Shown here in pieces: positions 8,310 to 17,536 of a stretch of 64,000 nt of DNA. Below the pieces are notes generated by a model that saw only the letters and a list, made by a program, of their open reading frames with translations, was not told the DNA's origin and made no database searches. Both the position numbers and the translations under genes were made by a program. Source of the DNA: Advenella mimigardefordensis DPN7 (GTDB taxonomy: Bacteria; Pseudomonadota; Gammaproteobacteria; Burkholderiales; Burkholderiaceae_B). Every line of letters begins with the position of its first letter. Position 1 is the stretch's first letter. Where the stretch lies: positions 496,001-560,000 of the forward strand of contig NZ_CP003915.1 of assembly GCF_000521505.1 (NCBI RefSeq). The letters run 5' to 3'.

Positions 8310-10814
8310 TCAAAGCTTATAGTTCAGCGAGAGCATGACGCTGCGCGGTTCTCCGTAGACGTTACTCGGGAAGGGCACGCTGCCGGTGATTGCGCTGTAG
8401 TAAGTTTTATCGAACAGGTTATTGATATTGAGCCGTATGTCGAGCTTGGGAGTAGCCTGGTATCCAATCATCAAATCGGCGATAGCATAGCTCTTCTGTT
8501 CCACTCTATAGTTGACACCGCTGCTGGTCCCTTCATTGTAGATGGTCGACTGCCAATAGACCGAACCTCCGACACGCCAACGGTGCCAGTCGCCGGTCAA
8601 CTGATAGGTGCTTGATAACTTGAAGAGATGACGCGGCGTATCTGTATCGAAGGGTTGCCCGACGTTGAGCGGATTGGCATCTTCGCGATACTTCGCATTC
8701 GTGTAGGTGTAGCCGGCACCGACCTGCCAGTTCGGTAATATCGCGCCTTGTACTTCTAGCTCTACGCCCTGGCTGCGCACCAGACCGGCAGCGGCATAAC
8801 AAACCTGGCTCGGGTAGCCGCTGCATGATGTCTGGTCGCTGAGTTTGTAGGCACGGTTCGCCTGATCGAGTCGGAATAACGTAGCCGATGCGTTCAGCGC
8901 CCCATTAAAATATTCGCCCTTGATGCCGATTTCGTAATTCTTTCCCTTAATGGGAGCCAGGACTGTCTGATTGGCATCCAGGTAGCTTTGCGGCTTGAAA
9001 ATGTCCGTGTAGCTGGCGTAGACCGAATGCTGGTTGTCGACCTCATAAACCAGTCCAGCGTACTTGGTCACGTTGCGAGTGATGTTGTACTGATTGCGCG
9101 TAATGGACGACGGTGTGTTCGCGTCGAAGTTCGAATAGCCATAGCTGGTGTCCTTGTAGTCGAACCAATCCAGTCGTGCACCCAGTATGAGCTTGAGCCG
9201 ATCGGCAAGATTGAGACGTGCGGTCGTATAAACGCTTTTCTGTTCAATACTGGAATCAAACCAGTCGCGCAGCGGGATATCCGGCTTTGCAATTGCACCT
9301 GAGTCCCAGTTGTATATGTCCATGCCGCTAATCAGTGTCGAGCCCTGCCGTGTATTGCCGTCGAAACTTACCTTCCGGTAATTGCCACCGAATACCAGTT
9401 CATGCTGACGACCGAATAGTTCGAATGGGCCTGAGGCATACAGGTCGTAGCTGTTCTGTCTTTCGGTGTGTTGGTTGCGCGAGCCGTACTGGGTATAAAT
9501 ATTGTTTGGAATATTCAAACCGATGTAATTGCCGAGCATATCCAGTTTTGCGATCGAATGGTAGGCGGATAAATTTACTTTCCAGTCATTGTCAAAGCGA
9601 TGTTCTAAGCTCCCGTAGATGGAAGTTGTAGTCTTGTTCCAGTATTCCCAGTCATTGGCAAAGGACGTCGACCGTGACAGGTGAAGGTCGCTGCCGTCCC
9701 GCGCTACGGGCAAACCGGTAAAGCCATTGCCGTCCAAATCGTCTTGCTGGTGCAGCACACTCAGGGTGAGGGTGGTTTGCGGTCCGAAGTCCTTTTCCAG
9801 AATCCCGTAAATGAGCTTGCGTTCACTCTTGTCTGTATGCTTGTAGCTGTGATTTTTCTGATAGGCTACCACCGTACGGCCACGAAGCGAACCGTCAGTA
9901 TCCAGGGAGCCTGAAGCGTCGAGCTCGGTTCTGTAGCGGTCCCAATTGCCGGTACTGCCGGAGAGCGACACCTGCGTATCTTTGGTCGGACGCTTGCGAA
10001 TGAGATTGATGGCCGCAGCCGGATTTCCGGCGCCCAGTGCCATGCCTGCAGCCCCTCGTACTATCTCGGCACGGTCATAAACCGCCATGTCTGTACCCAG
10101 CAGATCCTGACTCAGGTAAGAGCCATCAAGGCTCACGGGCAGACCATCGTACATAATGTTGTCCACATACATACCACGGGAGTAAAAGGAGGCGCGTTCC
10201 GGCCCAAAACGACGAAAGGTCAGTCCTGGCGCGCTCTGTACCACGTCGTTGACACTGGATAACCCCTGGTCTTCGATGCGTTGACGTGTGATGACTGTTA
10301 CTGCCTGCGGCGTCTCGCGCAATGTGAGACCAAGTTTGGTTGCGGTTGTGCTCGGTCCGGTAGTCGTATAGGAGCCGGATCCCTCGGTTGTCGAGTCCAA
10401 AGACGCTTGCGCAACAATAGGGGCGAGTGCTGTCACCGTGCCACTCGCTGGCCGAGATAGTGAAACATTGCTTCCGTTGCGCCGAAACTCAATACCGGTG
10501 CCTGCCAATAATCGTTGCAAGGCATTGTCAGGTGTCAGGTTGCCGGTAACTGATGGTGCGTTCAGCCCTTGCACTGTTTCTGGTAAATAAAATATCTGCA
10601 ACGAAGCCTGTTCGCCCAGCTGAATCAACGAATTATTCAGCGCTTGCGCAGGAAGACTGATTCTGACGGCTGTTTCCTGAGCCAAAGACTGAGCTGGGAC
10701 GGCCCCGAAGGCCAGCATAGCGGAAATCGTCAAGGCATTGAACCTTGAACCCAGGCCGCGCAACGCTGTGCTGCTTGTGTTGATCACTTTCCGCATATCC
10801 GGGTGGTCTATCAT
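8310..10814 (-). CDS. TonB-dependent siderophore receptor with STN signalling domain (FpvA/FecA type)
   Basis: This 834-residue outer-membrane receptor has an N-terminal signal peptide ending near SLAQE and then a secretin/TonB short N-terminal (STN) domain (about residues 30-105, with LPAQALNNSLIQLGEQASLQ). A plug domain follows (TPQAVTVITRQRIEDQGL, then DRAEIVRGAAGM) and a long beta-barrel ending LNINNLFDKTYYSA and a terminal aromatic-rich strand. The STN domain marks receptors that signal to an anti-sigma/ECF-sigma pair, matching fecR and fecI just upstream. ATG 10814 was chosen (weak GGA before it); TTG 10868 and ATG 10796 are alternatives. Ligand is probably a ferric siderophore; which one is unknown. 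Confidence 0.92.
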   Translation of the reverse strand: MIDHPDMRKVINTSSTALRGLGSRFNALTISAMLAFGAVPAQSLAQETAVRISLPAQALNNSLIQLGEQASLQIFYLPETVQGLNAPSVTGNLTPDNALQRLLAGTGIEFRRNGSNVSLSRPASGTVTALAPIVAQASLDSTTEGSGSYTTTGPSTTATKLGLTLRETPQAVTVITRQRIEDQGLSSVNDVVQSAPGLTFRRFGPERASFYSRGMYVDNIMYDGLPVSLDGSYLSQDLLGTDMAVYDRAEIVRGAAGMALGAGNPAAAINLIRKRPTKDTQVSLSGSTGNWDRYRTELDASGSLDTDGSLRGRTVVAYQKNHSYKHTDKSERKLIYGILEKDFGPQTTLTLSVLHQQDDLDGNGFTGLPVARDGSDLHLSRSTSFANDWEYWNKTTTSIYGSLEHRFDNDWKVNLSAYHSIAKLDMLGNYIGLNIPNNIYTQYGSRNQHTERQNSYDLYASGPFELFGRQHELVFGGNYRKVSFDGNTRQGSTLISGMDIYNWDSGAIAKPDIPLRDWFDSSIEQKSVYTTARLNLADRLKLILGARLDWFDYKDTSYGYSNFDANTPSSITRNQYNITRNVTKYAGLVYEVDNQHSVYASYTDIFKPQSYLDANQTVLAPIKGKNYEIGIKGEYFNGALNASATLFRLDQANRAYKLSDQTSCSGYPSQVCYAAAGLVRSQGVELEVQGAILPNWQVGAGYTYTNAKYREDANPLNVGQPFDTDTPRHLFKLSSTYQLTGDWHRWRVGGSVYWQSTIYNEGTSSGVNYRVEQKSYAIADLMIGYQATPKLDIRLNINNLFDKTYYSAITGSVPFPSNVYGEPRSVMLSLNYKL

Positions 10815-10921
10815 GGATGATTCCAAAAAAGAGTGGTTGGGTATAACGCCTCCGGCGCTTTTTGCCAAGGCTGCATTTGGGGAGGGGCTTCACTTTTAAG
10901 ACGCCGGCAAAGAAACTAATC

Positions 10922-10940
10922 CAGAATGATTCTCATTAAA
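10922..10940 (-). promoter_or_regulatory. Fur-box-like site upstream of the siderophore receptor
   Basis: The 19-mer CAGAATGATTCTCATTAAA matches 13 of 19 positions of the E. coli Fur consensus and contains the perfect dyad AGAAT-G-ATTCT. It lies 108 bases before the receptor start. Iron-dependent repression of the receptor would be expected; a second similar site precedes fecI. Confidence 0.55.
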
Positions 10941-11045
10941 ATATGGTTACAAGATGTATCTTTACGCTCATGACAGGCGCAAAAAACGGCAGGGCTCCAG
11001 TCAAGAGCTCAAATCGATTAATGCGTGGGAAAAGAAAAGTGATTG

Positions 11046-12041
11046 CTAGCGAGAGGACTCAAGTACCGCGCGACCATCCGCAAGACGTCGTACTTTGACA
11101 GGTGCAATCTGAGGCAGGACGGTCAGCAGTGATTCAGGCGAATCGATTCCGACTGTGCCGGAGATGCGGATGCGTCCCAGATGAGTATTACTCGTGCTTA
11201 GCGGGAATGCAAGATAGCGGTTCAATTCGGCGACGACTTGCGAGAGCGGCGTATTCTCAAATACCAATCGCCCGCGCTGCCATGACAGAAGCGATGCAAC
11301 ATTATCCTGATAGGGTGTCGTTAACGTCCCATCTGCAGAAGCTCGAGATACATAGCCAGCGGTCAGCCGCGTCCGGTTGCGCTTCCACCAGGGGCCTGCC
11401 GAGAACTCTACTGCCCCTTCGTCGACCGCGACGGCGACGGTTTCATCATCGCGTCGTACATTAAAGCGTGTACCGGTAACAAGCACCTGGGCGCGACCTG
11501 CGTCGACGGTAAATGGTCTGGCGGTATCCGGGCTAACAGAAAACAGTGCCTCACCTGCAACCAGTTGCACCACCCGACGGTCATCATAGAAGGTGACCGC
11601 GACCCGGGTAGCGGTATTGAGATCCAGTACGGAGTCGTCCGGCAGATAAAATCTTTTGCGTTCTCCTTTGGTGGTGGAAAACTGAGTAGTAAAATCCGGC
11701 GTACTCCACCACGTGTTTCTGCCGAGAGCGCCGACCGCCAATGCAGCGGTGCAGAGTGCTCCTGCACCCAACATGAGACGCCGGCGCTGGGAGAACATAG
11801 GCGTCTGCACTTCCGACTGGTCCATGATGGCTCTCATTTCGTTTCTGGGGAGAAGATCGGTGGTTTCCCAAAAACGTTCCAGTGAGCGGTATTGACGCTC
11901 GTGCTCGACATTCGCCGCCCGCCAGATCTCAAACTCGTGCTTCTCCTGTGACGAGAGCGTACCGAGACGCGCCTTGGTAAACCAATGCAGTGCTTGATCA
12001 AAGGGTACGTCAGAAGGTGTCTGGTCGCCGGGTTCAGTCAT
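11046..12041 (-). CDS. fecR: FecR-family anti-sigma/signal-transducing protein
   Basis: The 331-residue protein has the FecR layout: a cytoplasmic N-terminal anti-sigma domain (QALHWFTKARLGTLSSQEKHEFEIWRA style), one membrane span around residues 90-110 (LMLGAGALCTAALAVGALG) and a periplasmic FecR domain with KGERKRFYLPDDSVLDLN and a C-terminal STN-binding region. It should pass the ligand-bound state of the STN receptor to the sigma factor encoded upstream. I prefer ATG 12041 (MTEPGDQ) because it gives the usual length; ATG 12086 in the same frame is possible. It lies between fecI and the receptor gene. Confidence 0.9.
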   Translation of the reverse strand: MTEPGDQTPSDVPFDQALHWFTKARLGTLSSQEKHEFEIWRAANVEHERQYRSLERFWETTDLLPRNEMRAIMDQSEVQTPMFSQRRRLMLGAGALCTAALAVGALGRNTWWSTPDFTTQFSTTKGERKRFYLPDDSVLDLNTATRVAVTFYDDRRVVQLVAGEALFSVSPDTARPFTVDAGRAQVLVTGTRFNVRRDDETVAVAVDEGAVEFSAGPWWKRNRTRLTAGYVSRASADGTLTTPYQDNVASLLSWQRGRLVFENTPLSQVVAELNRYLAFPLSTSNTHLGRIRISGTVGIDSPESLLTVLPQIAPVKVRRLADGRAVLESSR

Positions 12042-12119
12042 TGTGCGCAGCGTGAGGAACACAGGGTACGAATAGTATCCCCTCATTAACAGGACGTCTA
12101 GGCATACGAAATTCCGGAA

Positions 12120-12626
12120 TCAATGCGGAGCATAATTTTGTAACTTTTCTTGCAGATGTCGTATCGCCCGTTTCATATACTTTTCCACCGAGCTGGGCGT
12201 CAGTTGCAGTTTGTCGGCGATTTCCTGCTGGGTATAGCCCTCTATTTTGTTCCACAGGAAAACCTGCTGGCACTTTAATGGCAGCTCAAGCAAGGCGGTG
12301 TGTAACGCCCGCGAAAGTTCGGCTGTTCGAAGTGCAACATCCGGATCTTGTTGCACAGGATGTTCGTCTTCACTCAATTCATGCAGGGAAAGGGTTTTAT
12401 AGCGTGATTGGCGGCGAATCTCGCTAACCAGCCGGTTCTGAGCCGTTCGGTAGAGATAAGCCCTTTGGTCAAGTACTGCGGCGTGTTCGCCATGTAACAA
12501 CCGCTCCATAGCGTCTTGGGCTGCATCTTCGGCATCCTTCGGCAGGGAGTTTCTTTTTGCCCATGACCCGATCAGCTCGCTGTAGTGAGCGAGCCAGCCT
12601 TTCTTGTGCGCAGGGGGACGGGACAT
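12120..12626 (-). CDS. fecI: ECF RNA polymerase sigma factor, FecI type
   Basis: This 168-residue protein has sigma region 2 (AEDAAQDAMERLLHGE, then DQRAYLYRTAQNRLVSEIRR) and region 4 (LELPLKCQQVFLWNKIEGYTQQEIADKL and a recognition helix around SSVEKYMKRAIRHL), as in FecI-type ECF factors. It should direct transcription of the receptor gene when FecR signals. It is followed by fecR on the same strand. A Fur-like site overlaps its candidate promoter, so it is probably made under iron limitation. Confidence 0.92.
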   Translation of the reverse strand: MSRPPAHKKGWLAHYSELIGSWAKRNSLPKDAEDAAQDAMERLLHGEHAAVLDQRAYLYRTAQNRLVSEIRRQSRYKTLSLHELSEDEHPVQQDPDVALRTAELSRALHTALLELPLKCQQVFLWNKIEGYTQQEIADKLQLTPSSVEKYMKRAIRHLQEKLQNYAPH

Positions 12627-12659
12627 GGAAATACTAGGCGTTTTGTCGTATTAGCCTTC

Positions 12660-12694
12660 AATAATAACAATAATTCTCATTTAGATATAGTCAA
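12660..12694 (-). promoter_or_regulatory. Candidate fecI promoter overlapped by a Fur-like box
   Basis: On the minus strand TTGACT (12689-12694) and TATTGT (12667-12672) are 16 bp apart and resemble sigma-70 hexamers. A Fur-like 19-mer at 12666-12684 (11 of 19 matches, sharing the TTCTCATT core with the site at 10922) lies between and over them. The arrangement fits iron-Fur repression of fecI. Confidence 0.5.
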
Positions 12695-12754
12695 ATGCCA
12701 GATGTGGTAAGAGTAGCGACTGCACTCGTTGCTCCAGACATACGGCGAAATGAT

Positions 12755-12790
12755 AAAAACCTTCAAAATTTATATATTTCGAAGGTTTTT
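12755..12790. terminator. Bidirectional AT-flanked hairpin between glmS and fecI
   Basis: AAAAACCTTC (12755-12764) and GAAGGTTTTT (12781-12790) are a perfect 10-bp inverted repeat; after one mismatch the stem continues with AAAT/ATTT. Because of the outer A and T runs it can act as an intrinsic terminator on both strands. It separates glmS from the fecI promoter. Confidence 0.65.
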
Positions 12791-12860
12791 ATTGATACCA
12801 GGTCCATGTTGCTCTGCGTTTAGATGGCTTTAGCTGCACATGGAACGAGTTGCAAGTACA

Positions 12861-12905
12861 TAAAAATCGGCAGGCTTTATTTCTTTTCGTCTATAAAACC
12901 CGCCG
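12861..12905 (-). terminator. Intrinsic terminator of glmS
   Basis: Ten bases after the glmS stop, the minus strand can form a 13-bp stem with two G-U pairs (arms 12893-12905 and 12868-12880) followed by the sequence ATTTTTA. This is a standard Rho-independent terminator. Confidence 0.75.
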
Positions 12906-12914
12906 TTCCCATCC

Positions 12915-14747
12915 TCACTCCACCGTCACACTCTTAGCCAGATTCCTTGGTTTATCCACATCCGTGCCACGCGCTACTGCGGTGTGATACGACAGCAGCT
13001 GCAACGGAATCGTATGCAGAATCGGAGACAGTTTGCCGTAGTGTTCGGGCATATGAATCAGGTGCATGCCTTCGCTGGCTTTGATTTTTGAATCGGTATC
13101 GGCAAACACATACAGCTCGCCCCCACGTGCACTGACTTCCTGCATATTGGATTTGAGTTTTTCCAGCAGTTCGTCGTTTGGAGCGATAGTAACGACTGGC
13201 ATTTGCTCTGTCACCAGCGCCAGCGGGCCGTGTTTCAGTTCGCCTGCAGGATAGGCTTCGGCGTGGATGTAGCTGATTTCCTTGAGCTTGAGCGCGCCTT
13301 CCATGGCGATTGGATAATGCATGCCGCGTCCCAGGAACAGGGCGTTTTCCTTGCTGGCAAAGCGATCGGCCCAGGCCATGATCTGAGGCTCCAGCGCCAG
13401 CACAGCGCCAATGGCGGTAGGCAGGTGACGCAGCTGTTTGATGTACTGGGTTTCCTGTACATCGTTCAGGCGACCTTTTACTTTGGCGATGGTGAGCGCC
13501 AGCAGGAACAGGCCAACCAGCTGAGTCGTAAAGGCTTTGGTGGAGGCAACGCCAATTTCTACACCGGCATGGGTAATGAAATTGAGTTTGCATTCGCGCA
13601 CCATGGCACTGGTTTGTACGTTGCAGATGGTGAGCGTGTTTTCCATGCCCAGTGTGCGAGCGTGCTTGAGCGCGGCCAGTGTATCGGCGGTTTCGCCGGA
13701 CTGGGAAATGGTAATCACCAGCGACTTGGGGTTGGGTACGCTATCACGATAGCGATATTCGCTGGCAATCTCAACATTCACGGCGATTTTGGCGATAGAC
13801 TCGATCCAGTACTTGGCGGTCAGGCCCGCGTAGTAGCTGGTGCCGCAAGCCAGAATAAGGATATTGTCGATGTCCTTGAAGATTTTTTCTGCACCATCAC
13901 CGAACAGTTCAGGCTCGATGGATTCAATACCGTCAATGGTATCGCCTACGGCACGAGGTTGCTCGAAAATTTCTTTCTGCATATAGTGACGATAGGGACC
14001 CAGGTCGGCAGCAGCGGTATGCGCGTGCACGACGTTGACCTTGCGATCGACGGCTTTGCCGTTGATGTCTACAATCCAGACTTTTTGCAGTTGCAGATCG
14101 ACGATGTCGCCATCTTCCAGATAGACGATTTTGTCGGTCGTGCCGGCCAGTGCCAGAGCGTCAGAGGCCAGAAAATTCTCGTTTTCACCCAGACCCACAA
14201 TCAGAGGGGAACCGTGGCGTGCGCCAACGACACGATGCGGTTCATCGTGGCAGAAGACGGCGATGCCATAGGCGCCGGTCAGGCGGCGAACGGTTTGCTG
14301 AACGGTTTCAAACAGGTCGCCGTTATACAGATGGTCAATCAGGTGAGCGATCACTTCAGTATCTGTCTGGCTTTCGAAAACATAGCCGTGGCCCTTGAGC
14401 TCTTCGCGCAACTCGTCGTGATTTTCAATAATGCCGTTGTGAACCAGCGCGATACGTGGTTTGCCATTGGCGGGGCCGGAGAAGTGCGGGTGTGCGTTAC
14501 GCGTTGCCGGTACACCGTGTGTGGCCCAGCGGGTGTGAGCAATACCGGTAAAGCCGGCGATATGATCTTCCTTGATCTGTGCTTCGAGTTCCGCGACGCG
14601 CTGTGTGCTGCGGGTGCGGCGCAGTTCGCCGTCCATATGCACTGCAACACCACAAGAATCATAACCGCGATATTCAAGCCGCTTGAGGCCTTCGACCAGG
14701 ACTGGTGTGATGTCACGTTGCGCCACAGCGCCAACAATTCCGCACAT
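12915..14747 (-). CDS. glmS: Glutamine-fructose-6-phosphate aminotransferase (isomerizing)
   Basis: The 610-residue enzyme makes glucosamine-6-phosphate from fructose-6-phosphate and glutamine, the first step to UDP-GlcNAc. It begins [10 protein letters not shown], with Cys2 as the glutaminase nucleophile, has THTRW-like AHTRWATHG and a class II amidotransferase domain to about residue 240, and two SIS sugar-binding domains ([40 protein letters not shown]). The C terminus [13 protein letters not shown] is canonical. GGAG lies 7 bases before the ATG. glmU is found on the same strand at 18966-20342, so two steps of the pathway are in this window. Confidence 0.98.
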   Translation of the reverse strand: MCGIVGAVAQRDITPVLVEGLKRLEYRGYDSCGVAVHMDGELRRTRSTQRVAELEAQIKEDHIAGFTGIAHTRWATHGVPATRNAHPHFSGPANGKPRIALVHNGIIENHDELREELKGHGYVFESQTDTEVIAHLIDHLYNGDLFETVQQTVRRLTGAYGIAVFCHDEPHRVVGARHGSPLIVGLGENENFLASDALALAGTTDKIVYLEDGDIVDLQLQKVWIVDINGKAVDRKVNVVHAHTAAADLGPYRHYMQKEIFEQPRAVGDTIDGIESIEPELFGDGAEKIFKDIDNILILACGTSYYAGLTAKYWIESIAKIAVNVEIASEYRYRDSVPNPKSLVITISQSGETADTLAALKHARTLGMENTLTICNVQTSAMVRECKLNFITHAGVEIGVASTKAFTTQLVGLFLLALTIAKVKGRLNDVQETQYIKQLRHLPTAIGAVLALEPQIMAWADRFASKENALFLGRGMHYPIAMEGALKLKEISYIHAEAYPAGELKHGPLALVTEQMPVVTIAPNDELLEKLKSNMQEVSARGGELYVFADTDSKIKASEGMHLIHMPEHYGKLSPILHTIPLQLLSYHTAVARGTDVDKPRNLAKSVTVE

Positions 14748-14967
14748 GCGTTTACTCCGTTTATTCTGAATGGGAAAACCGTATTGTGCGCTTCAAGAGA
14801 AGAAATTAATGTTCTAATTTTATATATATTTGAAATATTTCTTCATTGTATGAATAAAACGATGATATATTTCATTTGTAGAAAAATATGAAATTATATT
14901 TCATTACAGAACTGTAATAAGACGCAAATTTGTTGCTGCCCGATCACAGTGATTCAGCCGGGTTGAT

Positions 14968-14977
14968 CGTTCGAACG
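14968..14977. promoter_or_regulatory. Perfect palindrome upstream of the Lrp/AsnC gene
   Basis: CGTTCGAACG at 14968-14977 is a perfect 10-bp palindrome 19 bases before the regulator start, in the AT-rich divergent region shared with glmS. A self-regulatory operator is possible; only the palindrome is seen. Confidence 0.3.
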
Positions 14978-14996
14978 CGTGCTTTTAAGGAAAGAA

Positions 14997-15458
14997 ATGG
15001 AACTTGATGAACTGGATAAACGCATTCTTCAGCAACTGCAGAAGGATAGCGGATTGACCAATCAGGCACTATCCGAGAGGGTGCATGCATCGGCACCCAC
15101 CTGTCTGCGACGCGTGCGTCAGCTGCATGAACAGGGCGTTATCCAGAAAACGGTGGCGATTGTAGACCCGACACTGGTCGCTGCCTCGCTGACGGCGATT
15201 GTAGAAATTACCCTGGATGTGCAGACGGCTGAAGCCTATGCTGCTTTTGAAGAGAATGTGGCTGGGGAACAGAGTATTCTTCAGGCCTACCGGGTATCCA
15301 GCGGCCCCGATTTTGTATTGATTGTGCAGGTTCGCGATATGCCGGCCTATCATGCTCTGGTTCACCGTTTTTTTACCGCGCAGAAAAATGTGCGCAATGT
15401 GCGCAGTTTTTTTTCGGTACATCGCAGCAAGTTTGAAACGCAGGTGGCGATTGACTGA
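14997..15458 (+). CDS. Lrp/AsnC family transcriptional regulator
   Basis: The 153-residue protein has the family layout: an N-terminal helix-turn-helix (ELDELDKRILQQLQKDSGLT, then LSERVHASAPTCLRRVRQL) and a C-terminal RAM/ligand-binding domain (AIVEITLDVQ..., RVSSGPDFVLIVQVRDM). ATG 14997 has AAGGA at 14987-14991. It is transcribed away from glmS across a 249-base AT-rich region. Members usually respond to amino acids; the target and ligand here are not evident. Confidence 0.92.
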   Translation: MELDELDKRILQQLQKDSGLTNQALSERVHASAPTCLRRVRQLHEQGVIQKTVAIVDPTLVAASLTAIVEITLDVQTAEAYAAFEENVAGEQSILQAYRVSSGPDFVLIVQVRDMPAYHALVHRFFTAQKNVRNVRSFFSVHRSKFETQVAID

Positions 15459-15643
15459 GACGTTTCGCGCATCACAAGCGCTATGCGGCAATGACGGACA
15501 AGATAGAAGTTGATCCTGTTTCGGTCTCAACGAGGTCTTCTGTGTTGTTCAACGCCCTGGCTTCCAAATAGCTAATCATGCCGTTCGAATAAAAGGTTAG
15601 AAAATTCCTAATCACGTGCTTGATCGATATGGTGAAGTTACGG

Positions 15644-16711
15644 CTATCTTGCCTGACTGATCAACCGTTCAAACTGCGCCAGATAGCGTGCGCTCATGCG
15701 GCCGATGTCATGTTCGTCCTGCACATATTGCCAGGCCTTGTCAGCCCGGGCGTTGGCTTGCGCCGGATTGGTCAGTGCCTGTTGCAGGGCAGCGGCCATT
15801 TGTTCATCATTGCCGGTTTCGCACAGATAGCCGCGTTCATCGTCCAGCAGTTCGGCCAGCCCGCCGGCGTTGGTTGATACGACCGGGATGTGCAGGGCGA
15901 AGGCGTCCAGTACGCTGCTGCCTAATGCTTCTTCGCGACTGGCCATGACAAAAATATCAAACAGGCTGTACAAGTCTTCAATGTTCTGGCGAAAGCCCGC
16001 CAGGTGGTACACCTGCTGCAGGCCATGTTCGCGGATCAGTGCCCGGGCCTGATCCGAGCAATCACCTTCGGCTCCGAAGTGCAGGAATATGAAATCCTGG
16101 CGCTGCTGGTGCAGGCGGGCAATCGCGCGAATCAGCGTGAGCGGATCTTTCACGGACACCAGGGCCGCGCTGGTGGCCAGCACTTTTTTGTCGCCAATGG
16201 CAAATTCGTCGCGTACCTGCTGCGCGTGCGCGGTGTTGATCTGTCGCGGTTCGATCGCGCTGGATATCAGGATGGGATCTAGCCCTAGCCGGCGCGGCTC
16301 GGATGCGGCCATCCGGCTGATAGCCACAAACAGATCGGCCTTGCGCCACTTGCGCAGGGTGCGCCATTGGCGTTGCCGCTTGACGGGCAGAGAGGTGCGA
16401 CGGGTAAAGACCAGGCGCGTTTTGCCGAAGAACGGGCGGGTGAGGGCGGCCCAGGTGAGAGAGCCGGCGGTTTGTACATGAACAATATCGAAATCACGGG
16501 CGTGTTGCAGCAGAAAGGCTCCCTGTTCAAACGGCCGCTGGCGCGTCACCACCGTAAAGTGTTCCTGTTGCGCGGCGTGTGCCAGCGGCTGATCGTGGCG
16601 CGCCAGCAGGCTTACCTCATGGCCGGCCTCTCGGAATGCCCGCATGCAGTAAAGCGTCTGGCGTTCTCCGCCGCGCCATCCTTTTTCGAAATTAACCTGC
16701 AGGATTTTCAT
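15644..16711 (-). CDS. Glycosyltransferase family 4 protein
   Basis: This 355-residue GT-B enzyme starts MKILQVNFEKGWRGGERQTL, the Gly-rich donor loop typical of GT4. It has the C-terminal nucleotide-sugar domain with FGAEGDCSDQ, the AGFRQNIEDLYSLFDIFVMASREEALGSS region (E-x7-E type motif) and PVVSTNAGGLAELL. It is last in a minus-strand run glmU, MFS, GT2, GT4, and so probably works on lipopolysaccharide or another surface glycan together with the GT2 enzyme. Sugar and acceptor are unknown. Confidence 0.88.
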   Translation of the reverse strand: MKILQVNFEKGWRGGERQTLYCMRAFREAGHEVSLLARHDQPLAHAAQQEHFTVVTRQRPFEQGAFLLQHARDFDIVHVQTAGSLTWAALTRPFFGKTRLVFTRRTSLPVKRQRQWRTLRKWRKADLFVAISRMAASEPRRLGLDPILISSAIEPRQINTAHAQQVRDEFAIGDKKVLATSAALVSVKDPLTLIRAIARLHQQRQDFIFLHFGAEGDCSDQARALIREHGLQQVYHLAGFRQNIEDLYSLFDIFVMASREEALGSSVLDAFALHIPVVSTNAGGLAELLDDERGYLCETGNDEQMAAALQQALTNPAQANARADKAWQYVQDEHDIGRMSARYLAQFERLISQAR

Positions 16712-16732
16712 GATGATATTGTTTAGGCGGAA

Positions 16733-17536
16733 TCAGCGCGGCGGTTTGGCCTGCCGGGTGCGGGACCAGAGGCAGGCATATTTATTGAAGACCGACTGGG
16801 CAGCCATGACCGACAGCAGAAAGCCGGCTTTGCCATCCAGGATGCCCAGGCGCAGGAAATAGGTTCGGAAGAAACGCGCGACGGCATGCAGAGTGGCGGT
16901 TGCCAGTGATCCTTTTTTGCCGGCGGCGGCCCGTTGTTCTGCCCAGGCAATGGCATAGCCGGCTGACTTGCGCAAGTGTTCATCGACCGTCGAGTAGGTA
17001 AAGTGCAACAGATCGCCTTGCAGGGTGGCCAGTTGCGCACCCGGGGGCAGGACGAGCGACTCATGCACCAGCGCATCGTTATATTGTGTGAGCTTGCGCG
17101 GGTGCAGGCGCTCAACGTGGCCTGGATACCAGCCGCAATGACGGATAAACTGGCCAAACGCCCAGGATAGGCGGGCGACCTGATAAATGGTATTGGGCGG
17201 CGGGTTGCGCAGCACGGCTTCAATGCTTTCCCGCAACTGTGGTGTGACGCGTTCGTCGGCATCCAGCCACAGGATCCAGTCGGCGGTCACATGCGTTTGC
17301 GCGCGCTGTCGCTGCGGGCCGAATCCGGGCCAGTCGGCGCTGGTGTAGAAAGCCTGCGTGTAACGGCGGGCAATTTGCTCAGTATCGTCGGTGCTGCCGG
17401 AGTCAAGAATCACGATTTCATCGACCCAGCCGGCGACCGAGTCCAGGCACGCGGCCAGGTGTTGCGCTTCGTTCTTCACGATCAGCGCAACGGCCAGCGT
17501 GGCACGGCGGTCAGAGTGGGCTGCTTCAGCTGGCAT
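16733..17536 (-). CDS. Glycosyltransferase family 2 protein (WaaE/LPS-core type)
   Basis: The 267-residue protein is a GT-A fold enzyme: VALIVKNEAQHLAACLDSV, then DEIVILDSGSTDDT and the metal-binding WILWLDADERVTPQL. A C-terminal amphipathic region (RFFRTYFLRLGILDGKAGF) suggests membrane association. It resembles the WaaE/KdtX group of lipopolysaccharide inner-core glucosyltransferases. Its start overlaps the end of the MFS gene by 11 bases, indicating translational coupling, and the GT4 gene follows after 21 bases. Confidence 0.88.
   Translation of the reverse strand: MPAEAAHSDRRATLAVALIVKNEAQHLAACLDSVAGWVDEIVILDSGSTDDTEQIARRYTQAFYTSADWPGFGPQRQRAQTHVTADWILWLDADERVTPQLRESIEAVLRNPPPNTIYQVARLSWAFGQFIRHCGWYPGHVERLHPRKLTQYNDALVHESLVLPPGAQLATLQGDLLHFTYSTVDEHLRKSAGYAIAWAEQRAAAGKKGSLATATLHAVARFFRTYFLRLGILDGKAGFLLSVMAAQSVFNKYACLWSRTRQAKPPR

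Noticed and set aside
12840..12914. glmS-type ribozyme or riboswitch near glmS
   Set aside because: The glmS ribozyme belongs in the 5' leader, mostly in Firmicutes. The leader at 14748-14996 is AT-rich without its core, and the 3' structure is a plain terminator.
13203..14891. Long plus-strand open frame (562 codons) opposite glmS
   Set aside because: It lies wholly antisense to canonical glmS plus its upstream region; its translation has no recognisable domain and reflects codon bias of glmS.
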